From contig NZ_CALLVK010000023.1 in assembly GCF_938010525.1 (NCBI RefSeq), positions 94,863-158,862 on the forward strand: a stretch of 64,000 nucleotides of DNA, read 5' to 3'. Each line of letters opens with the position of its first letter. Within the stretch, counting starts at the first letter, position 1. This stretch comes from Abiotrophia sp938010525. Its GTDB lineage: Bacteria > Bacillota > Bacilli > Lactobacillales > Aerococcaceae. Below, in pieces: positions 8,436-18,077 of this stretch. Position numbers and translations under genes: made by a program. The notes under the pieces were generated by a model. The model searched no databases, was not told the DNA's origin, and saw only the letters and a program-made list of their open reading frames with translations.

Positions 8436-10538
8436 ATGTCAAACAAACATGTATTTTCTACAACTTTAGCGGGCCGTCCGCTATCTGTGGAAATTGGCGA
8501 ATTAGCCAAACAAGCTAACGGCGCTGTCTTGGTTCGCTACGGCGACACCGTGGTTTTATCTGCAGCCGTTGCTTCGAAGAAAGCCGGGACCGGTGACTTC
8601 TTCCCGCTAACTGTTCACTACATCGAGAAAATGTATGCGGTCGGTAAAGTCCCAGGGGGCTTCATCAAGCGTGAAGGCCGTCCATCTGAAGCGGCAACCT
8701 TAACTAGTCGTTTAATCGACCGTCCATTACGTCCAATGTTCCCAGAAGGCGTTCGTAATGAAATCCAAATTACCAACACCGTTTTATCAGTTGACCAAGA
8801 CTGCACCCCGGAAATGGCCGCTATGTTAGGGGCTTCCCTGGCCTTGGCTGTGTCAGATATTCCTTTTGACGGGCCTGTTGCCGGTGTTAACGTAGGGCGC
8901 GTCAATGGGGAGATTGTCATCAACCCAACGGTTGCCCAAGCAGAATTATCTGACATTGAATTAACGGTTGCCGGTACGGCGACTGCCATCAACATGGTGG
9001 AATCTTCTGCCAAAGAAGTATCAGAAGCAGATATGTTAGAAGCCTTACTCAAAGGTCATGCTGCCATCAAGGAGTTGGTAGCCTTCCAAAATGAAATCGT
9101 CGCTCAAATCGGGAAAGAGAAATTCGAGTTTACCTTGGCAGAAGTGGCGCCAGAAGTGGCGGCTCAAGTAGGGGAACGCTACAAGTCTCGCATGATTCAA
9201 GCCATCCAAACCCAAGAGAAGAAAGCGCGTGAAGCCGCTGTTGACGCTGTTATGGAAGAAGCAACTGAATTCTTTGCAGCAGTTTACGCTGATCGTGATG
9301 ACTATGATCAGCTCATGAAGGACGTATCCACTGCCTTACACGACTTAGAGAAGGACGAAGTTCGTCGTCTCATCACTAAGGAACGTGTTCGTCCAGACGG
9401 TCGTCGCATCGATGAAATCCGTCCATTGAGCTCTTCTGTCGCCCTCTTGCCACGAGTTCATGGTTCTGGTCTCTTCACTCGGGGACAAACCCAAGTCTTG
9501 ACTGCTGCTACCTTGGCACCGCTCGGTGAGCACCAAGTAATCGACGGTTTAGGTATTGAAGAAGGCAAACGTTTCATCCACCACTACAACTTCCCTAACT
9601 TCTCTGTCGGCGAAACAGGTCGTGTAGGTAGCCCAGGTCGTCGTGAAATTGGTCACGGTGCCTTAGGTGAACGCGCCCTCAAACAAGTGATTCCTGCGCC
9701 AGAAGATTTCCCATACACCATTCGTTTGGTATCTGAAGTCTTGGAATCTAACGGTTCTTCTTCGCAAGCAAGTATCTGTGCCGGCACTTTGGCCCTCATG
9801 GATGCAGGTGTGCCAATTAAGGCGCCAGTTGCAGGGATTGCCATGGGCTTGGTCATGGAAGGGGAAGACTACACAGTCTTAACTGATATTCAAGGTCTTG
9901 AAGACCACCTAGGCGATATGGACTTCAAGGTAGCCGGGACAGCTGCCGGGATTACGGCCTTGCAAATGGATATCAAGATTCAAGGGATTACTGAAGCTAT
10001 CTTAACCGAAGCTCTGACGCAAGCTAAGAAGGCTCGTTTAGAAATCTTGGATGAATTGGTCTCTACCTTACCAGAAGCTCGTAAGGAATTGAGCCCATAC
10101 GCACCTAAGATTGATATCATCCAAATCAACCCAGATAAAATTAAGGTGGTCATCGGTCGTGGTGGGGAAACCATTAACGGCATTATTGACGCAACTGGCG
10201 TTAAGATTGACATCGACCAAACGGGTAATGTCTCCATTGCGTCTAGCGACCAAGATATGATTAACAAGGCGCGTCAAATGATTGAAGACTTAGTTCGGGA
10301 AGTTGAAGTAGGCCAAGTTTACACTGGTAAAGTTAAACGCATTGAGAAATTCGGTGCCTTCGTAGAAGTCTTACCAGGCAAAGACGGTTTGGTTCATATT
10401 TCTGAATTGGAACACCGCCGTGTGGCACAAGTCGAAGACGTGCTCAAGATTGGCGATGTCGTAGAGGTCAAAGTCATTGAAATCGACAACCAAGGTCGAA
10501 TCAACTTGTCTCGTAAGGTCCTCTTACCTAAAGACTAA
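8436..10538 (+). CDS. pnp: Polyribonucleotide nucleotidyltransferase (PNPase)
   Basis: A phosphorolytic 3'-5' exoribonuclease of 700 residues, working in mRNA decay. The order is RNase PH-like domain 1 (residues ~10-145), a helical linker, RNase PH domain 2 with RPDGRRIDEIRPL and GLGIEEGKRF, a KH domain (VVIGRGGETINGI, ~residues 555-615) and an S1 domain (VYTGKVKRIEKFGAFVEVLPG, ~625-695). The start has AAGGAGG eight bases upstream. rpsO ends in its own terminator, so pnp is reached by read-through or by a promoter in the 120-base gap, where a long stem-loop sits. Length and domains are standard. Confidence 0.97.
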   Translation: MSNKHVFSTTLAGRPLSVEIGELAKQANGAVLVRYGDTVVLSAAVASKKAGTGDFFPLTVHYIEKMYAVGKVPGGFIKREGRPSEAATLTSRLIDRPLRPMFPEGVRNEIQITNTVLSVDQDCTPEMAAMLGASLALAVSDIPFDGPVAGVNVGRVNGEIVINPTVAQAELSDIELTVAGTATAINMVESSAKEVSEADMLEALLKGHAAIKELVAFQNEIVAQIGKEKFEFTLAEVAPEVAAQVGERYKSRMIQAIQTQEKKAREAAVDAVMEEATEFFAAVYADRDDYDQLMKDVSTALHDLEKDEVRRLITKERVRPDGRRIDEIRPLSSSVALLPRVHGSGLFTRGQTQVLTAATLAPLGEHQVIDGLGIEEGKRFIHHYNFPNFSVGETGRVGSPGRREIGHGALGERALKQVIPAPEDFPYTIRLVSEVLESNGSSSQASICAGTLALMDAGVPIKAPVAGIAMGLVMEGEDYTVLTDIQGLEDHLGDMDFKVAGTAAGITALQMDIKIQGITEAILTEALTQAKKARLEILDELVSTLPEARKELSPYAPKIDIIQINPDKIKVVIGRGGETINGIIDATGVKIDIDQTGNVSIASSDQDMINKARQMIEDLVREVEVGQVYTGKVKRIEKFGAFVEVLPGKDGLVHISELEHRRVAQVEDVLKIGDVVEVKVIEIDNQGRINLSRKVLLPKD

Positions 10539-10555
10539 TTCACTATCATCACTCA

Positions 10556-10583
10556 GGCTAGGAAGATTTTCCTAGCCTTTTTT
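10556..10583 (+). terminator. Intrinsic terminator after pnp
   Basis: A perfect 9-bp stem (10556-10564 with 10569-10577) with a GATT loop is followed by six T residues. Confidence 0.92.
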
Positions 10584-10607
10584 CTATGCTTATCACTTTG
10601 CTACAAG

Positions 10608-10652
10608 CAAACACGAACGTTAAGTTGACAAATGATAACAAAGTTCGAATAG
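10608..10652 (+). promoter_or_regulatory. Pair of inverted PurR boxes
   Basis: An ACGAACGTT box (10608-10622) and an inverted box containing AAGTTCGAAT (10639-10652) match the core CGAAC of the PurBox bound by the PurR of Firmicutes. Their centres lie about 76 and 45 bases upstream of the inferred start. That spacing resembles the Lactococcus arrangement, where PurR activates in the presence of PRPP. Confidence 0.8.
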
Positions 10653-10655
10653 GAC

Positions 10656-10684
10656 TTTTATTTGCTAGCTAGGAATCCTATAAT
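10656..10684 (+). promoter_or_regulatory. Promoter of the pur operon
   Basis: A consensus TATAAT at 10679-10684 is paired with only a poor -35 (TTTTAT at 10656-10661). A strong -10 with a weak -35 next to upstream PurBoxes fits an activated promoter. No purine riboswitch aptamer is recognisable in the 48-base leader. Confidence 0.65.
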
Positions 10685-10732
10685 AAGGGTAGATAGGACT
10701 TAAGAAGCTTTGCCTAGAGAAAGGGTGTTAGT

Positions 10733-11212
10733 GTGGTAAAAGTAGCAGTCATTATGGGGTCCAAGTCAGATTACGCCACCATGGTCGAAACCTGTCAATT
10801 ATTGGATCAATTCGGGATTCCTTATGATAAGAAGGTCGTAAGTGCCCATCGGACACCAGATTTGCTGGTTAGCTTTGCTCAAGGAGCAAGACAAGCCGGC
10901 TATTCATTGATTATCGCTGCAGCAGGAGGGGCTGCCCATTTACCGGGGATGGTTGCGTCTATGACAACCTTGCCGGTTATTGGTGTACCCATTAAGTCTT
11001 CGACTCTAAGCGGCCTTGATTCCCTCTATTCCATCGTCCAAATGCCCTATGGAGTGCCCGTCAACACCATGGCCATTGGAGTGGCCGGGGCAAAAAATGC
11101 GGCCGTCAGTGCCTTGGCTATGTTAGGCATGACGGATCCAAGCTATGCCCAAGTTTATCAAGATTTTAAGTTAGAACAAGAACGCCTAGTATTGGAAGAG
11201 ATGACACTATGA
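10733..11212 (+). CDS. purE: N5-carboxyaminoimidazole ribonucleotide mutase
   Basis: A class I PurE of 159 residues that converts N5-CAIR to CAIR in the purine pathway. It shows MGSKSDY at the N-terminus, the SAHRTPD loop and AAGGAAHLPGM, all active-site elements of the octameric enzyme. It starts at GTG 10733 behind GAAAGGG. It is the first gene of a ten-gene purine operon and overlaps purK by four bases (ATGA). The pairing with purK shows that this organism uses the ATP-dependent two-step carboxylation route. Confidence 0.96.
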   Translation: MVKVAVIMGSKSDYATMVETCQLLDQFGIPYDKKVVSAHRTPDLLVSFAQGARQAGYSLIIAAAGGAAHLPGMVASMTTLPVIGVPIKSSTLSGLDSLYSIVQMPYGVPVNTMAIGVAGAKNAAVSALAMLGMTDPSYAQVYQDFKLEQERLVLEEMTL

Positions 11213-12255
11213 AGATAATTTTACCCGGCCAAACTATTGGCATTATTGGAGGCGGTCAGCTAGGTCGCATGCTGGCTATGAGCGCTAAGGAAATGGGCTA
11301 TAAGATCGCCATTCTGGACCCAAGCAAAGATGCTTGTGCCCGTCACTTTGCTGACACCTTCATCCATGCAGATTTTGATAACCGTAATGGATTAGAGCGC
11401 CTCTGCCATATCTCGGATGTCGTGACTTTTGAGTTTGAGAATATTGACAGTGACCTCCTGGCTGAACTAGAAAAAGACTACCATATTGTGCAGAGCGCGA
11501 GCCTACTCAAGACCGCGCAACATCGCTTGCTAGAGAAGGAGTTTGCCCGTTCCTTGGGTATCGAAACAGTTGATTACCAGTATGTAGATGGAGACACGAC
11601 TGGCGTCCAAGTAGACGGTACCTATCTCATGAAGACCGTGCGCTTTGGCTATGATGGCAAGGGCCAAAGTCGGATTACAGAGGCCAGTCAGGTTCAACCC
11701 TACACCTTGCTAGAACGTCTGGTGCCACTGGATAAGGAAATCTCTGTGGTGGCCTACAAGGACCGGACGGGTATTGGTATCGTGGCAGTCGTTGAAAATG
11801 AGCACCGAAATAACATTCTCTACCGGTCCATTGTCCCGACGACAGCAAGTCCAGAACAGGAAGCGCAAGCCATTGATTACACCCGTCGTATTCTAGAGGC
11901 GGCTGATTATTATGGTGTCCTAACGGTTGAATTCTTCATTTCCCAGGGGCGCGTCATCTTTAACGAAATGGCGCCACGGGTCCATAATTCGGGCCACATC
12001 ACCATGCAGTCCGCCAATAAGTCCCAGTTTAGAGCCCATATTGAAGCTATTTGTGGACTAGAAGTTGGGCCCATTCAGAATCAAGCAACTACCCTCTATA
12101 ACATCCTAGGTCAGGACTTGAGCTACTTCCTCAAGCTGATTCAAGAGCTACCAGCCCACCTACATCTCTATGAGAAGGAACCGCGTCAGGACCGTAAGAT
12201 TGGCCATATTAATTTCCCAGGACATATTAGATTGGAGGAACCCTTCATTGGATAA
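11209..12255 (+). CDS. purK: N5-carboxyaminoimidazole ribonucleotide synthetase
   Basis: An ATP-grasp enzyme of 348 residues that makes N5-CAIR from AIR, bicarbonate and ATP for PurE. The N-terminus has the IGIIGGGQLGRMLA nucleotide-fold motif. FGYDGKGQS marks the ATP-grasp loop, and FNEMAPRVHNSGH holds the metal-binding Glu and Asn. It is slightly shorter than many homologues, with a compact C-terminal domain ending EKEPRQDRKIGHINF-like. It overlaps purE at its start and purL at its end (8 bases), so translation is coupled. Confidence 0.95.
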   Translation: MKIILPGQTIGIIGGGQLGRMLAMSAKEMGYKIAILDPSKDACARHFADTFIHADFDNRNGLERLCHISDVVTFEFENIDSDLLAELEKDYHIVQSASLLKTAQHRLLEKEFARSLGIETVDYQYVDGDTTGVQVDGTYLMKTVRFGYDGKGQSRITEASQVQPYTLLERLVPLDKEISVVAYKDRTGIGIVAVVENEHRNNILYRSIVPTTASPEQEAQAIDYTRRILEAADYYGVLTVEFFISQGRVIFNEMAPRVHNSGHITMQSANKSQFRAHIEAICGLEVGPIQNQATTLYNILGQDLSYFLKLIQELPAHLHLYEKEPRQDRKIGHINFPGHIRLEEPFIG

Positions 12256-15200
12256 GCGAATTTTTGTTGAAAAGCGTGAGCAGTATAGACAGGAAGCTAG
12301 CCAACTCATGGATAAGCTGAATGGTGAGTACGGCTTGGGCTTAGAGGACTTACATGTCTATGTCATTTATGATATTTATGGCATCGACTCTATCACTTAT
12401 GAGCAAGCCAAGGCTTCTGTCTTCTCGGAAGTCATGATTGACCAAGTCTATGAAGAGATAGACCTAGTGCCTGGCCACTACCTAGCTTATGAAGTCCTGC
12501 CAGCCCAATATGATCAACGGGCAGACTCTGCCATACAAGCTATTGCCCTTCTTAATCAGGAAGCCAAAGTCTTGGTTCGTAGCGGTAAACTGATTACCTT
12601 TGACAAGGCCTTGAGCCCTCAAGCCTTAGCTCAAGTAGAGAAGTATTTGGTTAACCCAATTGAAGCGCGCGTTAAGGACTTGTCAGTATTGGAATTCTCG
12701 CTTGACTCTGAACCTAAACCACTTAAGGATTTAAGCGGCTTTGGTAACTTTGGCGACCAAGAACTATTGGCACTAAAGGCTGACTTGTCCCTGGCCATGA
12801 ACCTAGAGGATTTACGCTTTATTCAGGACTATTTTGTCAGCGAAAAACGGGATCCAACTGAGACGGAAATTTATGTCTTAGACTGCTACTGGAGCGACCA
12901 CTGCCGTCACACCACCTTTGAAACAGTCTTAGATCAAGTCATCATTAATTCTGATAAGTTCCAAGTACAAATGCAGGAAGCCTTTGATTACTATGTAAAA
13001 ATTCGGGGTGAGCTAGGGATTACCAAGCCTATGACCTTAATGGATATGGCTAGCATCATGGGCAAGTACCATGTTCGAGTTCTGAAAGACCAAGCCATTG
13101 AAGTCAGTGAAGAAATCAATGCCTGCTCCTTCTTCGTGACCGTCAATAATCAAGGGAAGGAAGAAGAATGGCTGGTTCAATTTAAGAATGAGACTCACAA
13201 CCATCCGTCTGAAATTGAGCCTTTCGGGGGCGCTTCAACCTGTATAGGGGGGGCCATCCGGGATCCACTATCGGGTCGTTCCTATGTCTATCAAGCCATG
13301 CGGGTCTCCGGTAGTGGCAATATCTTGCAAAAAAGGGAAGAAACCCTAGAAGGTAAGCTACCTCAGGTGACCATTTCGACTGGGACAGCCCACGGTAATT
13401 CCTCCTATGGGAACCAAATCGGCCTGGCTACTACCTTTGTCCGCGAACTCTATGATGATTCTTATGTAGCCAAACATATGGAAGTAGGGGCTGTGGTCGG
13501 GGCGGTCAAGGTGGGTAACTACCAACGCCAAAGCCTAGTTCCTGGCGATATTGTAGTCATGATTGGGGGTCGCACGGGGCGCGATGGTATCCAAGGGGCA
13601 AGTGGCTCTTCCGTTGAACATACCAGTGATTCCATAGAGACCGCAGCTAGCCAAGTACAAAAAGGGAACGCTCCTGAAGAACGTAAGTTACAACGCCTCT
13701 TCCGCCGTCCAGAGTTAACCCGATTAATTAAGAAATGTAACGACTTTGGTGCCGGTGGGGTCTGTGTAGCCATTGGTGAATTGGCCGAAGGCATTGAAAT
13801 TCATTTGGATAAGGTTCTGACCAAGTACCAAGGCTTGAATCCAACTGAACTAGCTATTAGCGAGTCCCAAGAACGTATGGCAGTAGCCATTGACCCAGCA
13901 GACTATCAAGCCTTTGTTGACATGTGCCGGGCAGAAAATATTGAGTATGCCCATGTTGCTACCATTACAGACCGTCGTCGCCTGGAAATGTTCTATGGCC
14001 AAGATAAGGTCGTAGACATGGGAGCTGATTTCCTTGCGACGGCCGGGGTTCGCCAACATGCCAAGGCACGCCTAGTCGATAATGCGGGCGCCAATCCATT
14101 CCTAGCTAAGCAAGTGAGTAAGGAAGCGGTCTTAGCTGAATTAGCTAGTTTGAATGTGACTTGCCAAAAGGGCTTGGCCCAACAATTTGATGCTTCAATT
14201 GGTAATAGCACGGTCTTGATGCCATTTGCGGGTAAGCACCAGCTAACGCCTGTTCAAGCCAGTGTCCAAGCACTGCCAACTCTACATTCAACTAGTGACA
14301 CAGCCACCATCCTGACCTATGGTTTCATTCCTAAAATTTCTCACTACTCCCCATTCTTGTCAGCTATCTATGCCGTACTAGAATCAGTTGCCAAGGTCTA
14401 TGCCGTCGGCGGGACCAAGGAATCGCTCTACTTCTCCTTCCAGGAATACTTTGAAAAATTGGGCCAAGACCCGGCTAAGTGGGGCAAGGTGACGCAAGCC
14501 TTGTTAGGTTCGCTAGTAGCCCAAGAAGCGATTGGACGCCCAAGTATTGGGGGTAAGGACTCCATGTCGGGGACCTTCCACGACTTGAATGTCGTGGAAA
14601 CCTTGATTTCCTTTGCTTGTGCGCCGGTCAAAATTGCCGACATTATCACGCCAGAACTCAAGTCAGAGGGTAACAAACTTTATCATGTGCCAGTCATTCG
14701 CGATGACCAAGGTTATCCAGACTTGGTAGCCACGATGACAAACTATGAGAAAGTTCATGCCCTCATTCAAGAGGGAAGTGTCGTCTCTGCTTACGTCCAA
14801 GAAGAGGGCAGTCTAACTGCCTCCCTGGTTAAGATGGCCTTGGGAGCTGGTTTGGGCTTTGAGATTGAGTCTGTCAATGCGCTTAACTTTGATGTAGCTT
14901 CTCTGGTTATTGAAAGCACGCGGGAGCTAGCAGACTTCACCTACCTAGGCCAGGTTCAAGCAGAAGGTCACTACCAAGTGAATGGGTTGACCTTCAGCTA
15001 TGATCAACTTTACCAAGCCTACACGCAAACACTAGAAGACATCTATCCTCTCTACCAAAACCAAGAGGCAGGCGCGACCGAGAACTTGGCGCAAGAGTCA
15101 GACCAAGTCTATGCCTATCCAGAATATGTGGATCAAGTTCAAGTGGTTATCCCTGTATTTCCGGGTACCAACTGTGAATACGATAGTGAGCGGGCCTTTA

Positions 15201-15925
15201 TAGAAGTGGGGGCCAAGGCCCAGTCAGTGGTTATTCGTAACCAAAGACCTGGCGATATTGAAGCCTCTGTTAAAGACTTTGTCGCAACTGTCAAAGCTAG
15301 CCACATTATTTTCTTCCCAGGTGGTTTCTCAAGTGGGGATGAGCCGGATGGTTCAGCTAAATTTATCGTTAACTTCCTCAAACATCCTGAAGTGACAGCT
15401 GCCATCCATGCCCATTTGGCTGACAAGAAGTTAATCTTGGGTATCTGTAATGGATTCCAAGCCCTTATTAAGTCAGGTCTCTTGCCATATGGTCAAATCA
15501 AAGACCTAACACCTAGCGACTTAACCCTCTATCGCAACGATTCCTACCGTCATATTTCAACTACAGCCGTGACCCGTGTGGCCTCTACTCGTTCGCCTTG
15601 GACCCAAGGCTTCCAAGTAGGCCAATTGCACGAAGTGGCCTTTAGTCATGGGGAAGGGAAACTGGTTGGCGAGTCCTTAGAAGCCTTCAAAGATTTGGTA
15701 GCCTTCCAATATTGTGACTATGACGGTCAAGCAACGCTAAACGGACGCTTTAACCCTAATGGGTCACAGCTAGCCGTCGAAGGCCTAGTCAGCCCTGATG
15801 GTCTGATTCTGGGTAAGATGGGTCACAGCGAACGTTATCATCAAGGACTTTATAAGACCAATACAATTCCAGGTCAGCAATCCATCTTTGCAAATGGAGT
15901 TCGCTACTTTAAGGGAGGAAAATAA
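12248..15925 (+). CDS. purL: Phosphoribosylformylglycinamidine synthase, single-chain
   Basis: A large FGAM synthase of 1225 residues. It combines a PurS-like N-terminus, two AIRS-like synthase halves and a C-terminal glutaminase, in place of the separate PurS/Q/L of Bacillus. WSDHCRHTTF lies near residue 215, and FKNETHNHPSEIEPFGGA holds the catalytic region. The class I amidotransferase domain begins near residue 963, with FPGGFSSGDEPDG, nucleophile Cys1067 in GICNGFQ, and later His and Glu in HGEGK and GHSER. The TTG at 12248 is chosen because GGAGGA precedes it by eight bases. Upstream codons read through purK in another frame. Confidence 0.95.
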   Translation: MDKRIFVEKREQYRQEASQLMDKLNGEYGLGLEDLHVYVIYDIYGIDSITYEQAKASVFSEVMIDQVYEEIDLVPGHYLAYEVLPAQYDQRADSAIQAIALLNQEAKVLVRSGKLITFDKALSPQALAQVEKYLVNPIEARVKDLSVLEFSLDSEPKPLKDLSGFGNFGDQELLALKADLSLAMNLEDLRFIQDYFVSEKRDPTETEIYVLDCYWSDHCRHTTFETVLDQVIINSDKFQVQMQEAFDYYVKIRGELGITKPMTLMDMASIMGKYHVRVLKDQAIEVSEEINACSFFVTVNNQGKEEEWLVQFKNETHNHPSEIEPFGGASTCIGGAIRDPLSGRSYVYQAMRVSGSGNILQKREETLEGKLPQVTISTGTAHGNSSYGNQIGLATTFVRELYDDSYVAKHMEVGAVVGAVKVGNYQRQSLVPGDIVVMIGGRTGRDGIQGASGSSVEHTSDSIETAASQVQKGNAPEERKLQRLFRRPELTRLIKKCNDFGAGGVCVAIGELAEGIEIHLDKVLTKYQGLNPTELAISESQERMAVAIDPADYQAFVDMCRAENIEYAHVATITDRRRLEMFYGQDKVVDMGADFLATAGVRQHAKARLVDNAGANPFLAKQVSKEAVLAELASLNVTCQKGLAQQFDASIGNSTVLMPFAGKHQLTPVQASVQALPTLHSTSDTATILTYGFIPKISHYSPFLSAIYAVLESVAKVYAVGGTKESLYFSFQEYFEKLGQDPAKWGKVTQALLGSLVAQEAIGRPSIGGKDSMSGTFHDLNVVETLISFACAPVKIADIITPELKSEGNKLYHVPVIRDDQGYPDLVATMTNYEKVHALIQEGSVVSAYVQEEGSLTASLVKMALGAGLGFEIESVNALNFDVASLVIESTRELADFTYLGQVQAEGHYQVNGLTFSYDQLYQAYTQTLEDIYPLYQNQEAGATENLAQESDQVYAYPEYVDQVQVVIPVFPGTNCEYDSERAFIEVGAKAQSVVIRNQRPGDIEASVKDFVATVKASHIIFFPGGFSSGDEPDGSAKFIVNFLKHPEVTAAIHAHLADKKLILGICNGFQALIKSGLLPYGQIKDLTPSDLTLYRNDSYRHISTTAVTRVASTRSPWTQGFQVGQLHEVAFSHGEGKLVGESLEAFKDLVAFQYCDYDGQATLNGRFNPNGSQLAVEGLVSPDGLILGKMGHSERYHQGLYKTNTIPGQQSIFANGVRYFKGGK

Positions 15926-15928
15926 ACC

Positions 15929-16636
15929 ATGAAACTCTTATACGAAGGCAAAGCTAAACAACTCTTTGATACCGGTAATCCTGAAGAGGTCTATGTTCAC
16001 TATAAGAATAGTGCCACTGCCTTTAACGGGGTTAAGAAGGAAGAATTTGATGACAAGGGTAAACTCAACAATGCCATCACCAGCTTGATTTTTACCTATC
16101 TAGCAGAGCAAGGCATCCCAACTCATTTTATTAAGCAGGTCAATGAAACCGACCAAGTCTGCCGCCATGTAACCATTATTCCCTTAGAAGTGATTACCCG
16201 GAATATCGTGGCAGGCTCCATGGCTAAGAAATATGGTCTAGAAGAAGGGCGCCAATTAGCTAAACCAGTCTTTGAGTTGAGCTATAAGAATGATGCGCTT
16301 GGCGACCCCCTTATCAATGATGACCATGCAGTGGCTTTGGAACTAGTGACGGAAGCGGAACTAGCGCAAATTAAGGACTTAACCGCTCGTATTAACCAGG
16401 CCCTACAAGACTTGTTCTTAGCTGCCAACTTAATTTTGGTGGACTTCAAGATTGAGTTTGGTAAGACTAGCGACGGACAGATTATACTAGCCGATGAGAT
16501 TTCACCTGATACTTGTCGACTCTGGGACAAGGATACCCGAGACAAGTTAGATAAGGACCGCTTTAGACGCGATCTAGGTGATGTCATGGCAGCCTACAAG
16601 GAAGTATTAGGGAGATTAGAAAATGCGCGGAATTAA
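15929..16636 (+). CDS. purC: SAICAR synthetase
   Basis: A 235-residue phosphoribosylaminoimidazole-succinocarboxamide synthase joining CAIR and aspartate with ATP. It begins LLYEGKAKQLF, the family's nucleotide-binding hairpin. It also shows EVITRNIVAGSMAKKYG, LVDFKIEFGK and DEISPDTCRLWD. GGGAGG lies before the ATG, three bases after purL. Its end overlaps purF by 14 bases. It is the normal short, single-domain bacterial form. Confidence 0.97.
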   Translation: MKLLYEGKAKQLFDTGNPEEVYVHYKNSATAFNGVKKEEFDDKGKLNNAITSLIFTYLAEQGIPTHFIKQVNETDQVCRHVTIIPLEVITRNIVAGSMAKKYGLEEGRQLAKPVFELSYKNDALGDPLINDDHAVALELVTEAELAQIKDLTARINQALQDLFLAANLILVDFKIEFGKTSDGQIILADEISPDTCRLWDKDTRDKLDKDRFRRDLGDVMAAYKEVLGRLENARN

Positions 16637-18077
16637 TGAAGAATGTGGGGTGTTCGGGATTTGGAACCATCCCGAAGCTAGCCATGTGACCTACTTTGGT
16701 CTCCATAGTCTCCAACACCGTGGCCAGGAAGGGGCTGGGATTGTAGCCGGATCTAGTCAAGGTTTGGATAATCATCGGGGCCATGGTTTAGTCAGTGAGG
16801 TCTTTCGTGATGACAGCATTTTGGATCGTTTGTCAGGTGATCGGGCCATTGGCCATGTCCGTTATTCTACCTCTGGCACTAACCATATTGAGAATGTACA
16901 ACCCTTTCTCTTTCATTTCTATGATATGGATTTGGGGATTTGCCATAATGGGAATTTGGTCAATGCCCGTGCATTACGCAAGCGCCTTGAAGAGCGGGGG
17001 GCCATCTTCCATTCTTCCTCTGATACGGAAGTCTTGGTTCACCTCATTCGCCACAGCCAAGCGGAGACCTTCGAAGGTAAACTTCAAGAGGGCCTCAATC
17101 AACTGCGTGGTGGTTTTACCTATCTGATTGTCACCAAGGATGCCCTCTATGGAGCGGTAGACCAGCATGCCTTGCGCCCTTTAGTAATCGGCAAGATGAA
17201 AAATGGGGCCTATGTTGCCGCCAGTGAGACCTGCGCCATTGATGTGGTCGGGGCAGAGTTCGTCTGCAATATTATGGCCGGTCAATATGTTGTCATCAAC
17301 GACCAAGGCATTCGGATTGAAGCCTATGCGGTACCTCAAGCGCCTGCTGTTACTGCCATGGAATATGTCTATTTTGCTCGACCTGACTCAGTCATTGCCG
17401 GCCAGAATGTCCATGCCACTCGGAAACGTGCCGGTCGTCGCCTAGCCCAAGAAGCCCCTGCCCAAGCCGACATGGTCATTGGGGTGCCTAATTCATCACT
17501 CTCAGCTGCAACCGGCTATGCTGAAGTATCCGGACTGCCCTATGAAATGGGCTTGATTAAGAACCAATATGTAGCCCGGACCTTTATTCAACCTACTCAA
17601 GAATTGCGGGAGCAAGGGGTTCGCATGAAACTCTCTGCGGTCAAATCTATTGTGGGCGGCAAGCGAGTAGTCATGGTAGATGACTCCATCGTGCGGGGGA
17701 CTACCTCGCGTCGGATTGTCCAATTACTTAAGGAGGCAGGCGCCAAAGAAGTTCATGTGCGGATTGCGGCGCCACCTATTCTCTTTCCATCCTTCTACGG
17801 CATCGATATGTCGACTTCTGGGGAATTGATTTGTGCCAACCATAGTTTGGAGGAGGTGTGCCAGCTCATTAATGCAGATAGCTTGGCTTTTCTCAGTGAA
17901 GAAGGGCTCAAAGACGCGATTGGCCTAGAGGCTGAAGGTCCTAACAAGGGCCTCTGTATGGACTGCTTCTCTGCTGACTATGTAGCCGGTCTACACGATT
18001 ATGAGCAGCAATTTTATGAGTCGCTGACCCCTATCCAACAAGCCTATTTAGCCAAAAAGGAGGCCCAACATGAGTAA
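16623..18077 (+). CDS. purF: Amidophosphoribosyltransferase
   Basis: Commits PRPP and glutamine to purine synthesis (484 residues). Cys8 in NEECGVFG is the amidotransferase nucleophile. The seven residues before it are a removable propeptide, as in the Bacillus-type enzyme. The C-terminal phosphoribosyltransferase domain has VVMVDDSIVRGTTSRR, the PRPP loop. The GLCMDCF pair near the C-terminus and Cys residues at ELICANHS and EFVCNI fit the iron-sulfur-containing Bacillus class. The start codon lies inside purC behind GGGAG. Confidence 0.96.
   Translation: MRGINEECGVFGIWNHPEASHVTYFGLHSLQHRGQEGAGIVAGSSQGLDNHRGHGLVSEVFRDDSILDRLSGDRAIGHVRYSTSGTNHIENVQPFLFHFYDMDLGICHNGNLVNARALRKRLEERGAIFHSSSDTEVLVHLIRHSQAETFEGKLQEGLNQLRGGFTYLIVTKDALYGAVDQHALRPLVIGKMKNGAYVAASETCAIDVVGAEFVCNIMAGQYVVINDQGIRIEAYAVPQAPAVTAMEYVYFARPDSVIAGQNVHATRKRAGRRLAQEAPAQADMVIGVPNSSLSAATGYAEVSGLPYEMGLIKNQYVARTFIQPTQELREQGVRMKLSAVKSIVGGKRVVMVDDSIVRGTTSRRIVQLLKEAGAKEVHVRIAAPPILFPSFYGIDMSTSGELICANHSLEEVCQLINADSLAFLSEEGLKDAIGLEAEGPNKGLCMDCFSADYVAGLHDYEQQFYESLTPIQQAYLAKKEAQHE

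Noticed and set aside
10685..10732. Purine riboswitch in the purE leader
   Set aside because: The leader is only about 40 bases and lacks the conserved aptamer core. The upstream PurBoxes explain the control.
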